Origin: JAGQSZ01 sp049647585
Lineage (GTDB): Bacteria > Actinomycetota > Acidimicrobiia > Acidimicrobiales > Microtrichaceae
NCBI GenBank assembly: GCA_049647585.1
Contig: JBARXY010000016.1
Location: 86,094 to 150,093 of the forward strand
DNA: 64,000 bases
Reading direction: 5' to 3'
Under the pieces are notes generated by a model. That model did not search any database. It saw only the letters and a program-made list of their open reading frames with translations, and had not been told where the DNA came from. The first letter of the stretch is position 1; every line of letters starts with the position of its first letter. Shown here piece after piece: positions 18,501-27,204 of the stretch. The position numbers were made by a program, and so were the translations under genes.

Positions 18501-19007
18501 GATTGCTCGACCCGGTCGGTCGAAGAAGCCGAGTTGATACACGCTGAGATCGGCCGTCTCATGGGTACGGAATGGACGAACCAGCACGGTGAGGTCCGGG
18601 TCCTCGGAGCCGGCGACTTCATGGTCGTTGCCCCGTATGGTCGACAGGTCAAATGTCTCCAGGAGACCCTGGATGCGGATCCGCGCACCAGGGGTGTCCC
18701 GGTCGGCACCGTCGACCGCTTCCAGGGTCGCGAAGCAGCGATCGTGTTCTTCTCGATGACGGCGTCCGACGCGGGCGAAATCCCCCGGGGCAGTGGGTTC
18801 CTGTTCTCACAGAACCGGCTCAACGTCGCGATAAGTCGTGCCCGTTGCCTTGCCTATCTGGTCTGTACCGACGCACTCCTCGACAGCCGGGCAGGCACCG
18901 TTGACGAACTTCGACTCATCGCCAACCTGTGTGCCTTCGCCGACATCGCCGGCGACTCCCCCACCGGTGCCCACACACCTGCACGAGGATCGACAACCCA
19001 GGGTTGA
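15552..19007 (+). CDS. TM0106-type RecB/Cas4-like nuclease fused to RNase-H-like domain and SF1 helicase
   Basis: The 1151-aa protein has three parts. Residues 1-230 form a RecB/Cas4-like nuclease with the D-x-K element VDSKLAR (about 133) and a likely Fe-S cluster from C17 plus C214-x2-C217-x5-C223. Residues about 315-560 contain IFLDFEGHPMWR, a DEDD-type RNase-H-like (YprB) start. The C-terminal half is an SF1 helicase: Walker A GPPGTGKT (762-769), Walker B LLIDEAG (D871/E872), GDPLQLAQV, and late GTVDRFQGREA and NVAISRAR. It resembles Dna2-type nuclease-helicases, so a role in DNA end processing or repair is likely. No cas genes are nearby. ATG 15552 is chosen over 15522 because it begins the conserved region and follows GGAGG. 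Confidence 0.9.
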   Translation: MVEHLLTPSKITAWLECAHYLSLRNMVDSGTLSVAAPSGSFAQLVVDKGLEHENACLQHYRQQGLTVFEVPPRQERESFAKWVDRVGNPLADGHDVIYQMPFVHDGIRGVADFLERVDDSDGEGFRYEPVDSKLARADAKVGHVLQLCFYAEAIAELTGLTPLEVRLWLGSGESVGFNSTDVMPYWKRLRKQLVALLDADNGDGTTRPVRCTHCEFCEFQQHCDAQWRDEDSLQLVAGFRVSDLDRFHDSDIDTVVALAGSTEPVAGFAPQRLKRLVDQAALQLEQRSFGEDAAPPFSLIEAGDDPHWGHGFEQMPEPDDGDIFLDFEGHPMWRADVGLFFLFGYITRGASPTGSAGGVGSAGVESSEWTYTAMWAHDREAEAARTRQLISYIAARRRDHPGMHVYHYNHTERSSLERLARDHGVGESQLHELIETGCFVDLFPVVRNSVQVGVESYGLKHVERLPGFKRSEDIHGGSGAVVDYDRWIHDQDPARLQRIADYNEDDVRATMALRDWLIQQRPTDLAWRATSIDADPGPEGLDEKVEALKAHAEDSPEWLMGDVLGYWRREFLATIGPRVAMLDGDTDDLLDHDEFVTSLEVVGRLERTKKNGKPALPVMRFRYPHQEVMAELGTGTKSSVLYLLPDGGFAYGSLAQVDHGASELDLVWNTKAEETGVLPASIALNDWVDPGPKVMVIDNLAMQMLDHATHGTPSPLALALLRKDPPRFSTGHGAPDGRFSDDVDEIAGLIPYLDSSYVAVQGPPGTGKTYTGSHIVLRLLDAGLRVGITAFSHSAIDNLLGAVVRLIETSGHPAASIVRRGSKPDNPLIGVEYASDNKKAANDKYQLVAGTTWSFASDAMLANPVDVLLIDEAGQMSLADALSTTGAARNIVLLGDPLQLAQVAKASHPHGSGASVLEHVLAGHETIPPDRGVFLHCTRRMHPNVSSFISERIYEGRLESHSSCDLQNTVEGTGLRWLKAEHSDCSTRSVEEAELIHAEIGRLMGTEWTNQHGEVRVLGAGDFMVVAPYGRQVKCLQETLDADPRTRGVPVGTVDRFQGREAAIVFFSMTASDAGEIPRGSGFLFSQNRLNVAISRARCLAYLVCTDALLDSRAGTVDELRLIANLCAFADIAGDSPTGAHTPARGSTTQG

Positions 19008-19037
19008 CGATTGGACAACGACAACCTACGGTTGTCG
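18994..19037 (+). promoter_or_regulatory. Promoter with palindromic operator for the Clp-N/HTH gene; leaderless start predicted
   Basis: A -35 TTGACG (19004-19009), a 17-bp spacer and a -10 TACGGT (19027-19032) place the transcript start at or next to the ATG at 19040, so the mRNA would be leaderless. The perfect dyad CGACAACC-TAC-GGTTGTCG (19019-19037) covers the -10. A second dyad, CAACCC-A-GGGTTG (18994-19006), overlaps the -35 and the stop of the helicase gene. A repressor bound here would block the promoter; self-regulation by the downstream HTH protein is inferred. Confidence 0.6.
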
Positions 19038-19039
19038 CC

Positions 19040-19759
19040 ATGACTACTCCTGCTGACCTGAAGCCGATGCCCCGCCTGGACGACCTGATCGAGGCGATAT
19101 CGACTATCCAATCGGAGCCCCTCGAGCAGTTGACCGATGCCATGTTGGCAGCCGACCACCTTGGCGACCTGGCCGATCATCTGGTGGGCCATTTCGTCGA
19201 CCAAGCCCGTCGATCAGGTGCATCGTGGACCGAAATCGGGCGCAGCATGGGCGTCACCAAGCAGGCCGCCCGTAAGCGATTCGTCCCCAAGGAACTACCC
19301 GACCTCGACCCGGAGCAGGGGTTCAACCGCTTCACGCCGCGTGCTCGCAACGTCGTGGTCGAGGCGCAGAACTCTGCACACTCCGCTGGAAACGACGAGA
19401 TCACCACCAGCCATCTGGCGCTCGGACTGCTCAGCCAGACCGGCTCGGTCGGAGTCAACTCAATTGCGGCACAGAAGATCGATCTGTCCGACGCGATCGA
19501 ACGACTGCAGGCCACGCTTCCCCCGGCCGCGGATGATCTTCCAGCTCTCGTCCCGTTTGACGTGGGCGCCCGAAAGGCCCTGGAACTCACATACCGGGAA
19601 GCCCTGCGACTCGGCCACAACTACATAGGCACGGAACACATCCTGCTGGCTCTCCTGGCAGCGGAGGACGACGGCCCACTCACTGTGCTGGGTGTCGACC
19701 CCGCCGCCGCCGAGAGTTACATCGTCCAACAGCTCGAAGAAATTGCCGCTGGCCGATAG
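19040..19759 (+). CDS. Clp N-terminal-domain protein with N-terminal HTH (no ATPase)
   Basis: The 239-aa protein has an HTH-like segment SWTEIGRSMGVTKQAARKRF (about residues 62-81), then two Clp-N repeats starting at FNRFTPRARNVVVEAQ and at VPFDVGARKALELTYREALR. The signature H-N-YIGTEHILLALL closes the second. Clp-N domains normally recruit substrates or adaptors to ClpC/ClpA, but this protein lacks any AAA+ module. It may be a regulator sensing Clp substrates or a ClpC-competing adaptor. ATG 19040 is chosen because the predicted promoter places the mRNA 5' end there and nothing conserved lies upstream. Confidence 0.85.
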   Translation: MTTPADLKPMPRLDDLIEAISTIQSEPLEQLTDAMLAADHLGDLADHLVGHFVDQARRSGASWTEIGRSMGVTKQAARKRFVPKELPDLDPEQGFNRFTPRARNVVVEAQNSAHSAGNDEITTSHLALGLLSQTGSVGVNSIAAQKIDLSDAIERLQATLPPAADDLPALVPFDVGARKALELTYREALRLGHNYIGTEHILLALLAAEDDGPLTVLGVDPAAAESYIVQQLEEIAAGR

Positions 19760-19824
19760 ACCGGCCACGTCGAAGCGCACCACAAGTGGCCACAATTGGC
19801 TGCTCGGGCCAATAGGCTCGTGGC

Positions 19825-20550
19825 ATGCAGCTCCATCCACGAAAGACACTGGCGGCCCTTCTCGTACCGGTGGCGCTAATGACCTTGAGTTGCGGCTCCG
19901 CGGACGATGCTTCGTCCACCACCGCGAAGGCGTCCGACTCGACCACCAGCACAACAAGCACCTCAACTGCACCATCCACAGATCCGGTCGAGTCACAGTC
20001 CACGGTCCAGCCTGAGCAGGCGGTATGGCCCTTTGTCGCGGACGGCACCCGCTTCAGTGACCCAACGAAGCTCGCCAGTAGCTTCGCCACGGAGTACCTG
20101 GGATTCGTCGACCCGATCGCCGGAGAGTTCCAGCAGGGGGATAGCCGCTCAGGTGAAGTTGCGATCACAACGAGAGCCGATGGGCCGGTCACGACAGTCC
20201 TCGTGCGTCAGCTCGACGGGGATGACTGGTGGGTAATCGGAGCGACCACACCGAACTTGGTCATCGAAGCTCCTGCAGCGCTCGCATCGGTGACCTCACC
20301 GGTGACCGTGTCGGGCCAGAGCACTGCTTTCGAGGGAACGATCAACCTGGAGGTCAGGGAGGATGGACGACTCGATCCGCTCGCCGAGGGCTTCACCAAC
20401 GGTGGTGCCAACGGTCAGATGGGTCCGTTCTCGACCGCATTGAACCTGAACGAGGGTGGTTCCTCGGCCGGAGCGATCATCGTCAAGACGCTCTCGGCGA
20501 AGGACGGCAGCATCGATGAGGCATCGGTCGTGCGGGTGAAGTTCGCCTGA
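19825..20550 (+). CDS. Lipoprotein with Gmad2-type immunoglobulin-like C-terminal domain
   Basis: The 241-aa protein has a lipoprotein signal peptide ending in MTLSC (Cys about residue 23), a Ser/Thr-rich linker to about residue 60, a small alpha/beta region and a C-terminal beta domain. In that domain, SPVTVSGQSTAFEGTINLEV and the NGGANGQMGPFSTAL stretch match the Gmad2 domain seen in sporulation and germination lipoproteins and in actinobacterial cell-surface proteins. It is predicted to be anchored outside the membrane. Binding partner and function are unknown. Confidence 0.8.
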   Translation: MQLHPRKTLAALLVPVALMTLSCGSADDASSTTAKASDSTTSTTSTSTAPSTDPVESQSTVQPEQAVWPFVADGTRFSDPTKLASSFATEYLGFVDPIAGEFQQGDSRSGEVAITTRADGPVTTVLVRQLDGDDWWVIGATTPNLVIEAPAALASVTSPVTVSGQSTAFEGTINLEVREDGRLDPLAEGFTNGGANGQMGPFSTALNLNEGGSSAGAIIVKTLSAKDGSIDEASVVRVKFA

Positions 20551-20596
20551 CCGGGGCCAGTTTGACAGGGTGCGGGTTTTCAACGGCCGCTCGTGC

Positions 20597-21637
20597 CTAG
20601 CGGGGGACGTCCCAATCGAACGTGGCGACGAACGGTGGGTGGTCGCTCAGGTCGACGCCATTGGCCTGGAATCGTTCCCGGGGAAAGTCGGCGCCGGTCG
20701 GACTCAGCGATACGGTCGAACTGTTGCGGTAGGCGATCTTGTCGATGCTCCCAGGCTCGTCACATGACAACTCGATGCAAACATCGCTGAGCCCGGTCGC
20801 GGAAAGGAACCGTTGCCAGATCACCGTGTCGGCTCCTCCGCCGCCGTCAGGGTGTACGTCGTCGGTGTGCAGGTTGGTATCGCCACCCAGAACGATCGCC
20901 CGATCAGTACCCCGTGCGTTGACGAACTCGGCGAGTTCTGCGTAGTCATGTTCCTGCAATGTCTGATCCACGGGAGTTCCACCAGCTTCGCCATGCAAGC
21001 TGTAGACGTCGACCTCGAGTCCGTCTCCCAAGGTCATCGTCACCATTCGGAAACCCTTCATGGCGAGACAGTCGGCGGCCCCACCATCGGGGAGGATCCC
21101 GCCGAAACAGTCCTTCCAGGCGTGATGCTTCTCACCAGTGAATGGATACTTCGCCATGATCCCAATTCCGTCACCGACCAGCAGCCCTCTGGCGCCGGCA
21201 TCGACACCGACTGCTTCGGGACCAGGGTGACGGTCGGTCCGCCATGGATGTTCGGCCGCGGAGCGAAGTCGGGTGTGGTAGTTCGCGAAGTCGAGTATCC
21301 CGGCTATGGGTTGCCACCAGTCGAAGTCCTCCTGGGTCAGTACGACGTCATAGGCGTTCAACAACGGACTCACGAGCGGAAGGTTCCATTCGGGGTTGGA
21401 CCCCGAGATGCCTTGGGGCAGACCGGCAACGTTGTAGGTGAGAACCGAGAAGCTGCCGGGCGGTTCGGGTAGCGGAACGAGTGTCGTCGGTGGACTGCCG
21501 GGATCCGACGGCGGCGGGGTGCAGGCCGACATAAGTGCCAGAGCACCGAACACGCTGAGGATCGCGACTGTAAGGGCTGGGCGCCGATGCGATCCACGAC
21601 GACTCTTGGTAACTGTTTGTTCATTCCATTCCGCCAT
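20597..21637 (-). CDS. Secreted or lipid-anchored endonuclease/exonuclease/phosphatase-fold protein
   Basis: The 346-aa protein begins with a lipoprotein-type signal (hydrophobic core about 20-38, ending LALMSAC). The EEP fold follows: SVLTYNVAGLP (metal-binding Asn), VVLTQEDFDWW (metal Glu), VDVYSLHGEAG, VLGGDTNLHTDD (D and N) and the terminal LSDHPPFVATF with catalytic Asp-His. This arrangement resembles bacterial sphingomyelinases and secreted DNases; which phosphoester is cut cannot be read from sequence. ATG 21637 is preferred over 21682 because it gives a compact signal peptide. It is divergent from the 587-aa membrane-anchored protein. Confidence 0.87.
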   Translation of the reverse strand: MAEWNEQTVTKSRRGSHRRPALTVAILSVFGALALMSACTPPPSDPGSPPTTLVPLPEPPGSFSVLTYNVAGLPQGISGSNPEWNLPLVSPLLNAYDVVLTQEDFDWWQPIAGILDFANYHTRLRSAAEHPWRTDRHPGPEAVGVDAGARGLLVGDGIGIMAKYPFTGEKHHAWKDCFGGILPDGGAADCLAMKGFRMVTMTLGDGLEVDVYSLHGEAGGTPVDQTLQEHDYAELAEFVNARGTDRAIVLGGDTNLHTDDVHPDGGGGADTVIWQRFLSATGLSDVCIELSCDEPGSIDKIAYRNSSTVSLSPTGADFPRERFQANGVDLSDHPPFVATFDWDVPR

Positions 21638-21791
21638 GGTCCCGGAGACTACTCCTGTGATTCGGGCACGCACATGGGGCAATCTGCCGGGAACACATGG
21701 CCGACGTCCGCTCGCCTCTCGGGCCGGTCGCTTCGGTCCACCGCAATCGCTGCGACAGCCCGATCGGAAGAACCGTAGTTACTGTGTACCG

Positions 21792-23555
21792 ATGACTGAA
21801 GCTTCCCCACCGAGCGATCCAGAGGTGCAACCGCCAGACACCGCTCCTGGGTCGGCTGGGGGTATAGAAGCTCTGACGGTCGAAGCTGCGTCGGAGGAGA
21901 AGTTGAGACTGCGCCGAATTGCTCCACTCCTGCTGGTGGCATTCGTTGTCGTTCTCGTCGGGCTGGGAGCCCTGATCGGCACCCTTGTGAACGAAGGGGA
22001 TTCCGAGGACATAGCCGCTGACGGCGACCGTCCAGGTTCAATGGGGTCTCAACCAGACCAGAAGTACCCGTTCACGGCTAACGCACCGGCTGGATTCAAG
22101 CTGGTTACAGCGGCCCCAGGCGGTTGGAGACAGACCTGGGGCGGCGACTCCACCGGCAACGACTCACCGTTCACGGTTGTCTCGGACGGCACACGAAGGG
22201 TCACACTCGTGGCAACCGGGTTCGAAGGGATGCAGGGACGCCTCGAGCAGGCCTTTGTGGGCTACTCCCCCGGCAATGAAGAACTGACCATCGACGGCCA
22301 CCCCGCGCTCTATGGCCCACCCGAGGCTGAGCCAGGAGCTGCGCCGGTTCCGGGGCGCCTGATCGTCGAAATGGGTGACGACATGGCGATCGGCCTGAGT
22401 GGAGCTGGGATGACGAGAGATGAACTCGTCACACTTGCGGGCCACGCGACTCCGGCGGCCGACAATGTCGGAGCGCCAGTCGTCGACGGCCTTCCGGCGC
22501 CATGGAAGGTCATCGGTTCGGTTGATGCCGATGTCCTCGGAGCCATCGACGGCCAGTTCCAAGCCGGAACCGACTACGGACCCGGCCCCTCGTCCGGACT
22601 GGCTCTGGGGTGGACACACGAGAGTGGTCCCCTTTCGGTGGTGACGCTTCGAGGCGACGCAGCAGATCTCGACGCGTTCGGCGATTCTGTGCCGCTACGT
22701 GACGGGATGGTGGCATTGCCCCACCCGGTCACAGTTGATGGACGTCCGGGAGTAGTTCTCGAGATCGTGGGAAGTACTGAAACCGAGACTGATTCACCCC
22801 GTTGGTACCGAGCTTCCCTGTTGACCCACGACGTCTCGGGGGCCCTGGTCGTCGTGTCGGTCTCCATGCCCGATCAGTCGATCGTGACCGAGGCCGACCT
22901 GATCGCGGTAGCAGCGTCGGTCCGCATGATCGATCAGAAGACATGGGACGAAACCGCGTCCCGCCTGAAGGTTGAGGCCGCCGGTGGGCCGGGGTTGCAT
23001 CCCGACCCCGGTCGGACTGAGATTGCCCGGGGCGTGGCCGGTGACCTCGAATGGCTGCTTCAAACTTCAGATGATCCTCAGGCGATCGCTGAGGCCGGGT
23101 CGGTTGACTTCTGTCTGAAATTGTCCGACTACACACGGAGCTGCGCGCTTCCCTCGATGCTGAGCACGGTCTCCGACGACGTGATGGCGGGCAACGGGCT
23201 CCCGGACAACGGCGATCAGATCAACTGGGATGAGGCGATCGGGGTCAGCACGTATTTCGCGACCCGGGAGCAGGTTGCGAAGGGCTTCCAGCCGTTCATA
23301 ATCACTGCAATGTCAGTCCCGAAGGGAGCAGACATGAATGGGTTTTCCCTGAAGGCCACCACCGAAAGCGACAATGTCTCGTCGAAGGTGCTCCCGGTGC
23401 CGGGCACAAGTTCCTTTGTGGCGGTGAGCTTCGTGGGTGATGTGGACACCGCCATCTGCACCACCGACCCGCCGCCACCGCCCGGGTTGTTCAAACCCGT
23501 CAGACTCGAGGTTCTCGGACCTCAGGGTGAGGTTCTGACCTGCCTGGGCATCTGA
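21792..23555 (+). CDS. Membrane-anchored extracytoplasmic protein of unknown function (587 aa)
   Basis: Residues 1-35 are polar and cytoplasmic. One TM helix (about 39-62, IAPLLLVAFVVVLVGLGALI) follows, and the rest (over 500 residues) is predicted to be outside. The extracytoplasmic part has repeated beta-rich blocks with similar openings (YPFTANAPAGFKLVTAAPGG; and GLPAPWKVIGSVDADVLGAI), perhaps two related domains, and few cysteines. No enzyme motif is visible. ATG 21792 is the first start after an in-frame region that reads as noise and overlaps the divergent gene. Function unknown. Confidence 0.8.
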   Translation: MTEASPPSDPEVQPPDTAPGSAGGIEALTVEAASEEKLRLRRIAPLLLVAFVVVLVGLGALIGTLVNEGDSEDIAADGDRPGSMGSQPDQKYPFTANAPAGFKLVTAAPGGWRQTWGGDSTGNDSPFTVVSDGTRRVTLVATGFEGMQGRLEQAFVGYSPGNEELTIDGHPALYGPPEAEPGAAPVPGRLIVEMGDDMAIGLSGAGMTRDELVTLAGHATPAADNVGAPVVDGLPAPWKVIGSVDADVLGAIDGQFQAGTDYGPGPSSGLALGWTHESGPLSVVTLRGDAADLDAFGDSVPLRDGMVALPHPVTVDGRPGVVLEIVGSTETETDSPRWYRASLLTHDVSGALVVVSVSMPDQSIVTEADLIAVAASVRMIDQKTWDETASRLKVEAAGGPGLHPDPGRTEIARGVAGDLEWLLQTSDDPQAIAEAGSVDFCLKLSDYTRSCALPSMLSTVSDDVMAGNGLPDNGDQINWDEAIGVSTYFATREQVAKGFQPFIITAMSVPKGADMNGFSLKATTESDNVSSKVLPVPGTSSFVAVSFVGDVDTAICTTDPPPPPGLFKPVRLEVLGPQGEVLTCLGI

Positions 23556-23632
23556 CCATGGGTGTGACTCGGGACTTGTGACCCGCTTGAGGTCGGAACA
23601 GCCAGGATCGAGCTCTCCCCTACCATGGCTCT

Positions 23633-26317
23633 GTGAAGCCTCTCGATATTCAGCCGGGTATGGCCGGCGATGACGTCCTTGACCGCTTCACCGAATGGGT
23701 GACGGCCCAAGGGCTCACGATGTATCCCGCGCAAGAAGATGCGGCGCTGGCGCTCTTTGCCGACGACCACGTTGTGATCACGACTCCGACCGGTTCGGGA
23801 AAGTCGCTGGTCGCGACCGCTGGTCACGCCGAGGCGTTCGCAGCAGGTGGTTTCTCGGTCTACACCGCGCCGATCAAGGCGCTCGTATCGGAGAAGTTCT
23901 TCGACTTCCGCGAGATTTTCGGCGCCGAGAACGTCGGCATGGTGACGGGCGACTCCCAGATCAACCCGACGGCACCAATCGTGTGCTGCACAGCAGAGAT
24001 CCTGGCCCATGGAGTACTCGAGTCGGGGCGCGATCTTCCCTTGCGTCACGTCACGATGGACGAGTTCCACTATTTCTCAGAGCGGGGCCGCGGCTGGGCC
24101 TGGGAGCTTCCGCTCCTGGAGCTTTCCGACACCCGGTTTCTGTTGATGTCGGCAACCATCGGCGACACGGCTTGGTTGCACGAGCATCTGGATCGCGAGA
24201 CGTCGCGCAGCACGACGCTGGTCGCTGGCGGTGAGCGTCCGGTACCGCTGTCGTTCCGCTACGCGGTCACTCCCCTGCACGAGACGATCAACGAACTCGT
24301 GGCGGCGGACCTGGCACCTGTATACGTCGTCTACTTCACGCAAAAGGCGGCCAGTCAGGCGGCCCAGTCGTTCATGAGCCTCAACGTGTTGACCAAGGAG
24401 GAGAAGCAGCGCGCCGCGGACATGATGTCGGGTTTCCGCTTCGACACTCCGTTCGGCAAGGACCTTCGCCGCCATCTGGCTGCCGGGATAGGAGTGCACC
24501 ACGCCGGTCTGCTGCCCCGCTACCGCTTGCTGGTCGAGCGGATGGCTCGCGAAGGATTGTTGAAACTCATCTGTGGCACCGACACCCTCGGAGTTGGAGT
24601 GAACATTCCGATCCGAACTGTGTTGCTCACCCAACTCTGCAAGTTCGACGGCGCAGGTACACGACTGTTGAGGGTTCGTGAATTCCAACAGATCGCCGGA
24701 CGAGCCGGTCGAAGGGGTTACGACACCTCGGGAACCGTCGTCGTTCAGGCGCCGGCATATTGGATCGAGAATCGCCGCGACGAGGCGAAGGCGGCCAACG
24801 CCGGGAAGCGCCTGAAGCATCGCAAGAAGGCACCCGAGCACGGTTTCAAGGATTGGAACGAGGACACGTTCAACCGTCTTGTCAACGGCATTCCAGAGAC
24901 GTTGACCAGCCGGTTCGAGATTGGTGGCGGCGCCGTTCTGCGGGTGCTGGAGCGTCCCGGCGACGGAGTGGACCAACTGCGAAATATCGTGCGGAGCAGC
25001 TTCATCAAGGAGTCTGTTCGCGACCAGATGGTCGACCAGATCGACGAGATGTTGTCCTCCCTGATCGAGGCTGAGTTGATCGAGGCGCTCGATGTGCCCG
25101 ATGAGGACGGTAGACCGCATCGCCCGAACCCGCTGCTCCAGGAGCGGTTCTCCCTTGATCGACCCCTGTCGCCGTTCGTCGTCGACATGCTGGGAATCAT
25201 CGCTGACGATCCCGATACCGCGGACGCGCCCGCGGGCGCGGAGCCGGTCGCTGACCGTATTTCCTCCGATGTGCCATCCGACGCGCCATCCGACGCGTCC
25301 GCGCCGACGCCGGCGTCACCCTATGGGGTCGCGCTCGACATGCTGAGCGTCATTGAGGCAAGCCTGGAGGATCCGTCCCCGATCCTGATAGCCCAGCGTC
25401 GGGCACTGCGGGATCTGGAGTGGGCGAAGCTCAGCGCTCAAGGCGTCGAGTTCACCGAACGCCAGGAGAAGGTCGCCGACATCGACTGGCCCAAACCACT
25501 GGGTGAGGTGTTGGCGGCGGCGTGGCGTATTCACGTCGAGGCGAATCCCTGGCTGGCTGGTGAATGGGTGCGCCCGAAGTCGATCGTCCGCGAGATGTTC
25601 GAACAGGGTGAGACATTCACCGGTTACGTCCAACGGTACGGACTGCAGCGATCAGAAGGGCTGATTCTGCGTTATCTGACCGACTGCTACAGAGCGTTAC
25701 AACGCAACGTGCCCGACCATCTGCGCAGTTCCGAACTATCCGAAATCGGAGACTGGCTCGCAGGAGTGATCCGCAGTGTTGACTCATCACTGATGGAGGA
25801 GTGGGAGCGCCTAGAACGCATCCGACTTGGCGAAGAGGTGGAGGCGCTCAACCCAGACGACTGGACCACCGGCCAAGACGTTGACATCACCCGGAACCGT
25901 CGTGAATTTCGGGCGCTGGTGCGCACCGAGATGTTCCGTTGGGTACAAGCCGCAGCACGGCGTGCCCTTGGGGCGACGGTCGCCGACCTCGATCAGGTCA
26001 ACGGTCTTGATCCCCTTGAGGGTGAGGCGGTGCCAATCTCTCGCGACGCCAAGGCAATCGATGCTCTCCTCGAGGACTATTGGGCTGAGCACAACTGGAT
26101 AGACATCGGGCCCGGCGCCAGAGGCCCACAGTGGTTCGTCTTCGAGGAGCCACCGGCTACTGGCCAGCCTGTTCTGGGCCGCTACGAAGTTACCCAGATT
26201 CTGGTGGACCCGGAGGAGAGCGGTGAGTGGCGAATGCATGGAATCGTTGACTTCGATCGCAGTCGGGCGGAAAACGCGTTGGTCGTCGCGTTCGCAGGTG
26301 TCGAACGGCTCATCTGA
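23633..26317 (+). CDS. Ski2-like DEAD/DEAH-box RNA helicase with DUF3516 C-terminus
   Basis: The 894-aa helicase has a Q-motif region (TMYPAQEDAALAL), Walker A TPTGSGKS (51-58), a DEFH box (143-146), SAT motif LLMSATIGD and motif VI QQIAGRAGRRGYD (352-364). This RecA-like core resembles Ski2/Mtr4 helicases. The C-terminal half (about 400-894) has the layout of DUF3516 and includes a low-complexity Asp/Ala/Pro linker near 525-560. Actinobacterial members are probably cytoplasmic RNA helicases in processing or turnover. The start is GTG 23633. The gene ends 39 bp before a convergent secreted-protein gene. Confidence 0.92.
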   Translation: MKPLDIQPGMAGDDVLDRFTEWVTAQGLTMYPAQEDAALALFADDHVVITTPTGSGKSLVATAGHAEAFAAGGFSVYTAPIKALVSEKFFDFREIFGAENVGMVTGDSQINPTAPIVCCTAEILAHGVLESGRDLPLRHVTMDEFHYFSERGRGWAWELPLLELSDTRFLLMSATIGDTAWLHEHLDRETSRSTTLVAGGERPVPLSFRYAVTPLHETINELVAADLAPVYVVYFTQKAASQAAQSFMSLNVLTKEEKQRAADMMSGFRFDTPFGKDLRRHLAAGIGVHHAGLLPRYRLLVERMAREGLLKLICGTDTLGVGVNIPIRTVLLTQLCKFDGAGTRLLRVREFQQIAGRAGRRGYDTSGTVVVQAPAYWIENRRDEAKAANAGKRLKHRKKAPEHGFKDWNEDTFNRLVNGIPETLTSRFEIGGGAVLRVLERPGDGVDQLRNIVRSSFIKESVRDQMVDQIDEMLSSLIEAELIEALDVPDEDGRPHRPNPLLQERFSLDRPLSPFVVDMLGIIADDPDTADAPAGAEPVADRISSDVPSDAPSDASAPTPASPYGVALDMLSVIEASLEDPSPILIAQRRALRDLEWAKLSAQGVEFTERQEKVADIDWPKPLGEVLAAAWRIHVEANPWLAGEWVRPKSIVREMFEQGETFTGYVQRYGLQRSEGLILRYLTDCYRALQRNVPDHLRSSELSEIGDWLAGVIRSVDSSLMEEWERLERIRLGEEVEALNPDDWTTGQDVDITRNRREFRALVRTEMFRWVQAAARRALGATVADLDQVNGLDPLEGEAVPISRDAKAIDALLEDYWAEHNWIDIGPGARGPQWFVFEEPPATGQPVLGRYEVTQILVDPEESGEWRMHGIVDFDRSRAENALVVAFAGVERLI

Positions 26318-26356
26318 CTCGGCTGACCCACCGACATCTGTCCAGTTGGTGCGTTG

Positions 26357-27133
26357 CTACTCCCCCGCGACCATCTCGAACTCATCGAAACGGGACAAGA
26401 CGTTTCCGTTGAGGTCTGCGAGCACGAAGTGCGAGTTGTATGTGCCCGGGCCCAATTCTGGGACACCTGGGCATGTGGACACCCACTCTTGAACAGTTGG
26501 TGAGATATCAATCCCCGGCCGCAACGCTTCGCAATCCCATTTTCTGAGGGCGCCTACGTACGTGTAGCCCATATAGCCACCTTCAGCGGGTGACACCAGA
26601 TGTTCGTCTCTTGTTCGGATGGTGAGGGTGAATGGCTCACCTGCGATCGGACTGGTGGGGGTGTAGGTGATCGACTCGATCTCTGGCGGGCTCTGGTCAT
26701 TTGATCCGCCAGTGACCTCGAACGTTGTGGTCGCCCCTCCGCCTCCGACGCCCTCATAGGTGGGTACCTCACCGTCGTAGGCGTAGACCAGCACTGTCCA
26801 TGTGCCGTTGAGGGCGAAGTCCGCCATCGTGCATGTGGCCTCAAACTGGACGACCGGCTGTGGTTGGAGCGGCGGAATCGTGCAACTGACGACTCTCGTG
26901 TCTGGACCGTTGGGCTGCTCGAACCGGACATTTGCATGTGTGACGACGTTGTCGTCGGTAACCGTCGCTGAGACCTTGAATGTCGAACCCGCGCTCACGG
27001 GCTCGGGCGAAACTGTGAGGTCGTGCACCACCGGCGCCTTCCAGCCCGGCGGGGGCGGAGGCTGACATGCCCCAGCTGTGCTCAGTAGCGTCACCGCAGC
27101 GAGCAGTACAGGAATCCAGCGTTTTCCAACCAT
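26357..27133 (-). CDS. Secreted lipoprotein with Ig-like domains, unknown function
   Basis: The 258-aa protein has a signal peptide ending in a lipobox-like STAGAC (Cys about 23) followed by a Pro run. Two beta-rich segments follow: VVHDLTVSPEPVSAGSTFKV with a later GTWTVLVYAYDG, and a Gly-rich hinge (GVGGGGATTTF) leading into IESITYTPTSPIAGEPFTLT. The pattern is of paired immunoglobulin-like (CARDB/PKD-like) modules. ATG 27133 is chosen because GGGGGAAAT sits directly upstream and the signal peptide starts there. It lies 71 bp beyond the ABC operon, in the same direction. Confidence 0.8.
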   Translation of the reverse strand: MVGKRWIPVLLAAVTLLSTAGACQPPPPPGWKAPVVHDLTVSPEPVSAGSTFKVSATVTDDNVVTHANVRFEQPNGPDTRVVSCTIPPLQPQPVVQFEATCTMADFALNGTWTVLVYAYDGEVPTYEGVGGGGATTTFEVTGGSNDQSPPEIESITYTPTSPIAGEPFTLTIRTRDEHLVSPAEGGYMGYTYVGALRKWDCEALRPGIDISPTVQEWVSTCPGVPELGPGTYNSHFVLADLNGNVLSRFDEFEMVAGE

Positions 27134-27204
27134 ATTTCCCCCACTTGAAGCCCAACGGGGATGACCGTAGCAAGCTGAGGGAAGCAGTTCTGTGTTCCGG
27201 GTCC

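Noticed and set aside
15552..19007. Part of a CRISPR-Cas system because of the Cas4-like domain
   Set aside because: No other cas gene and no repeat-spacer array in the window.
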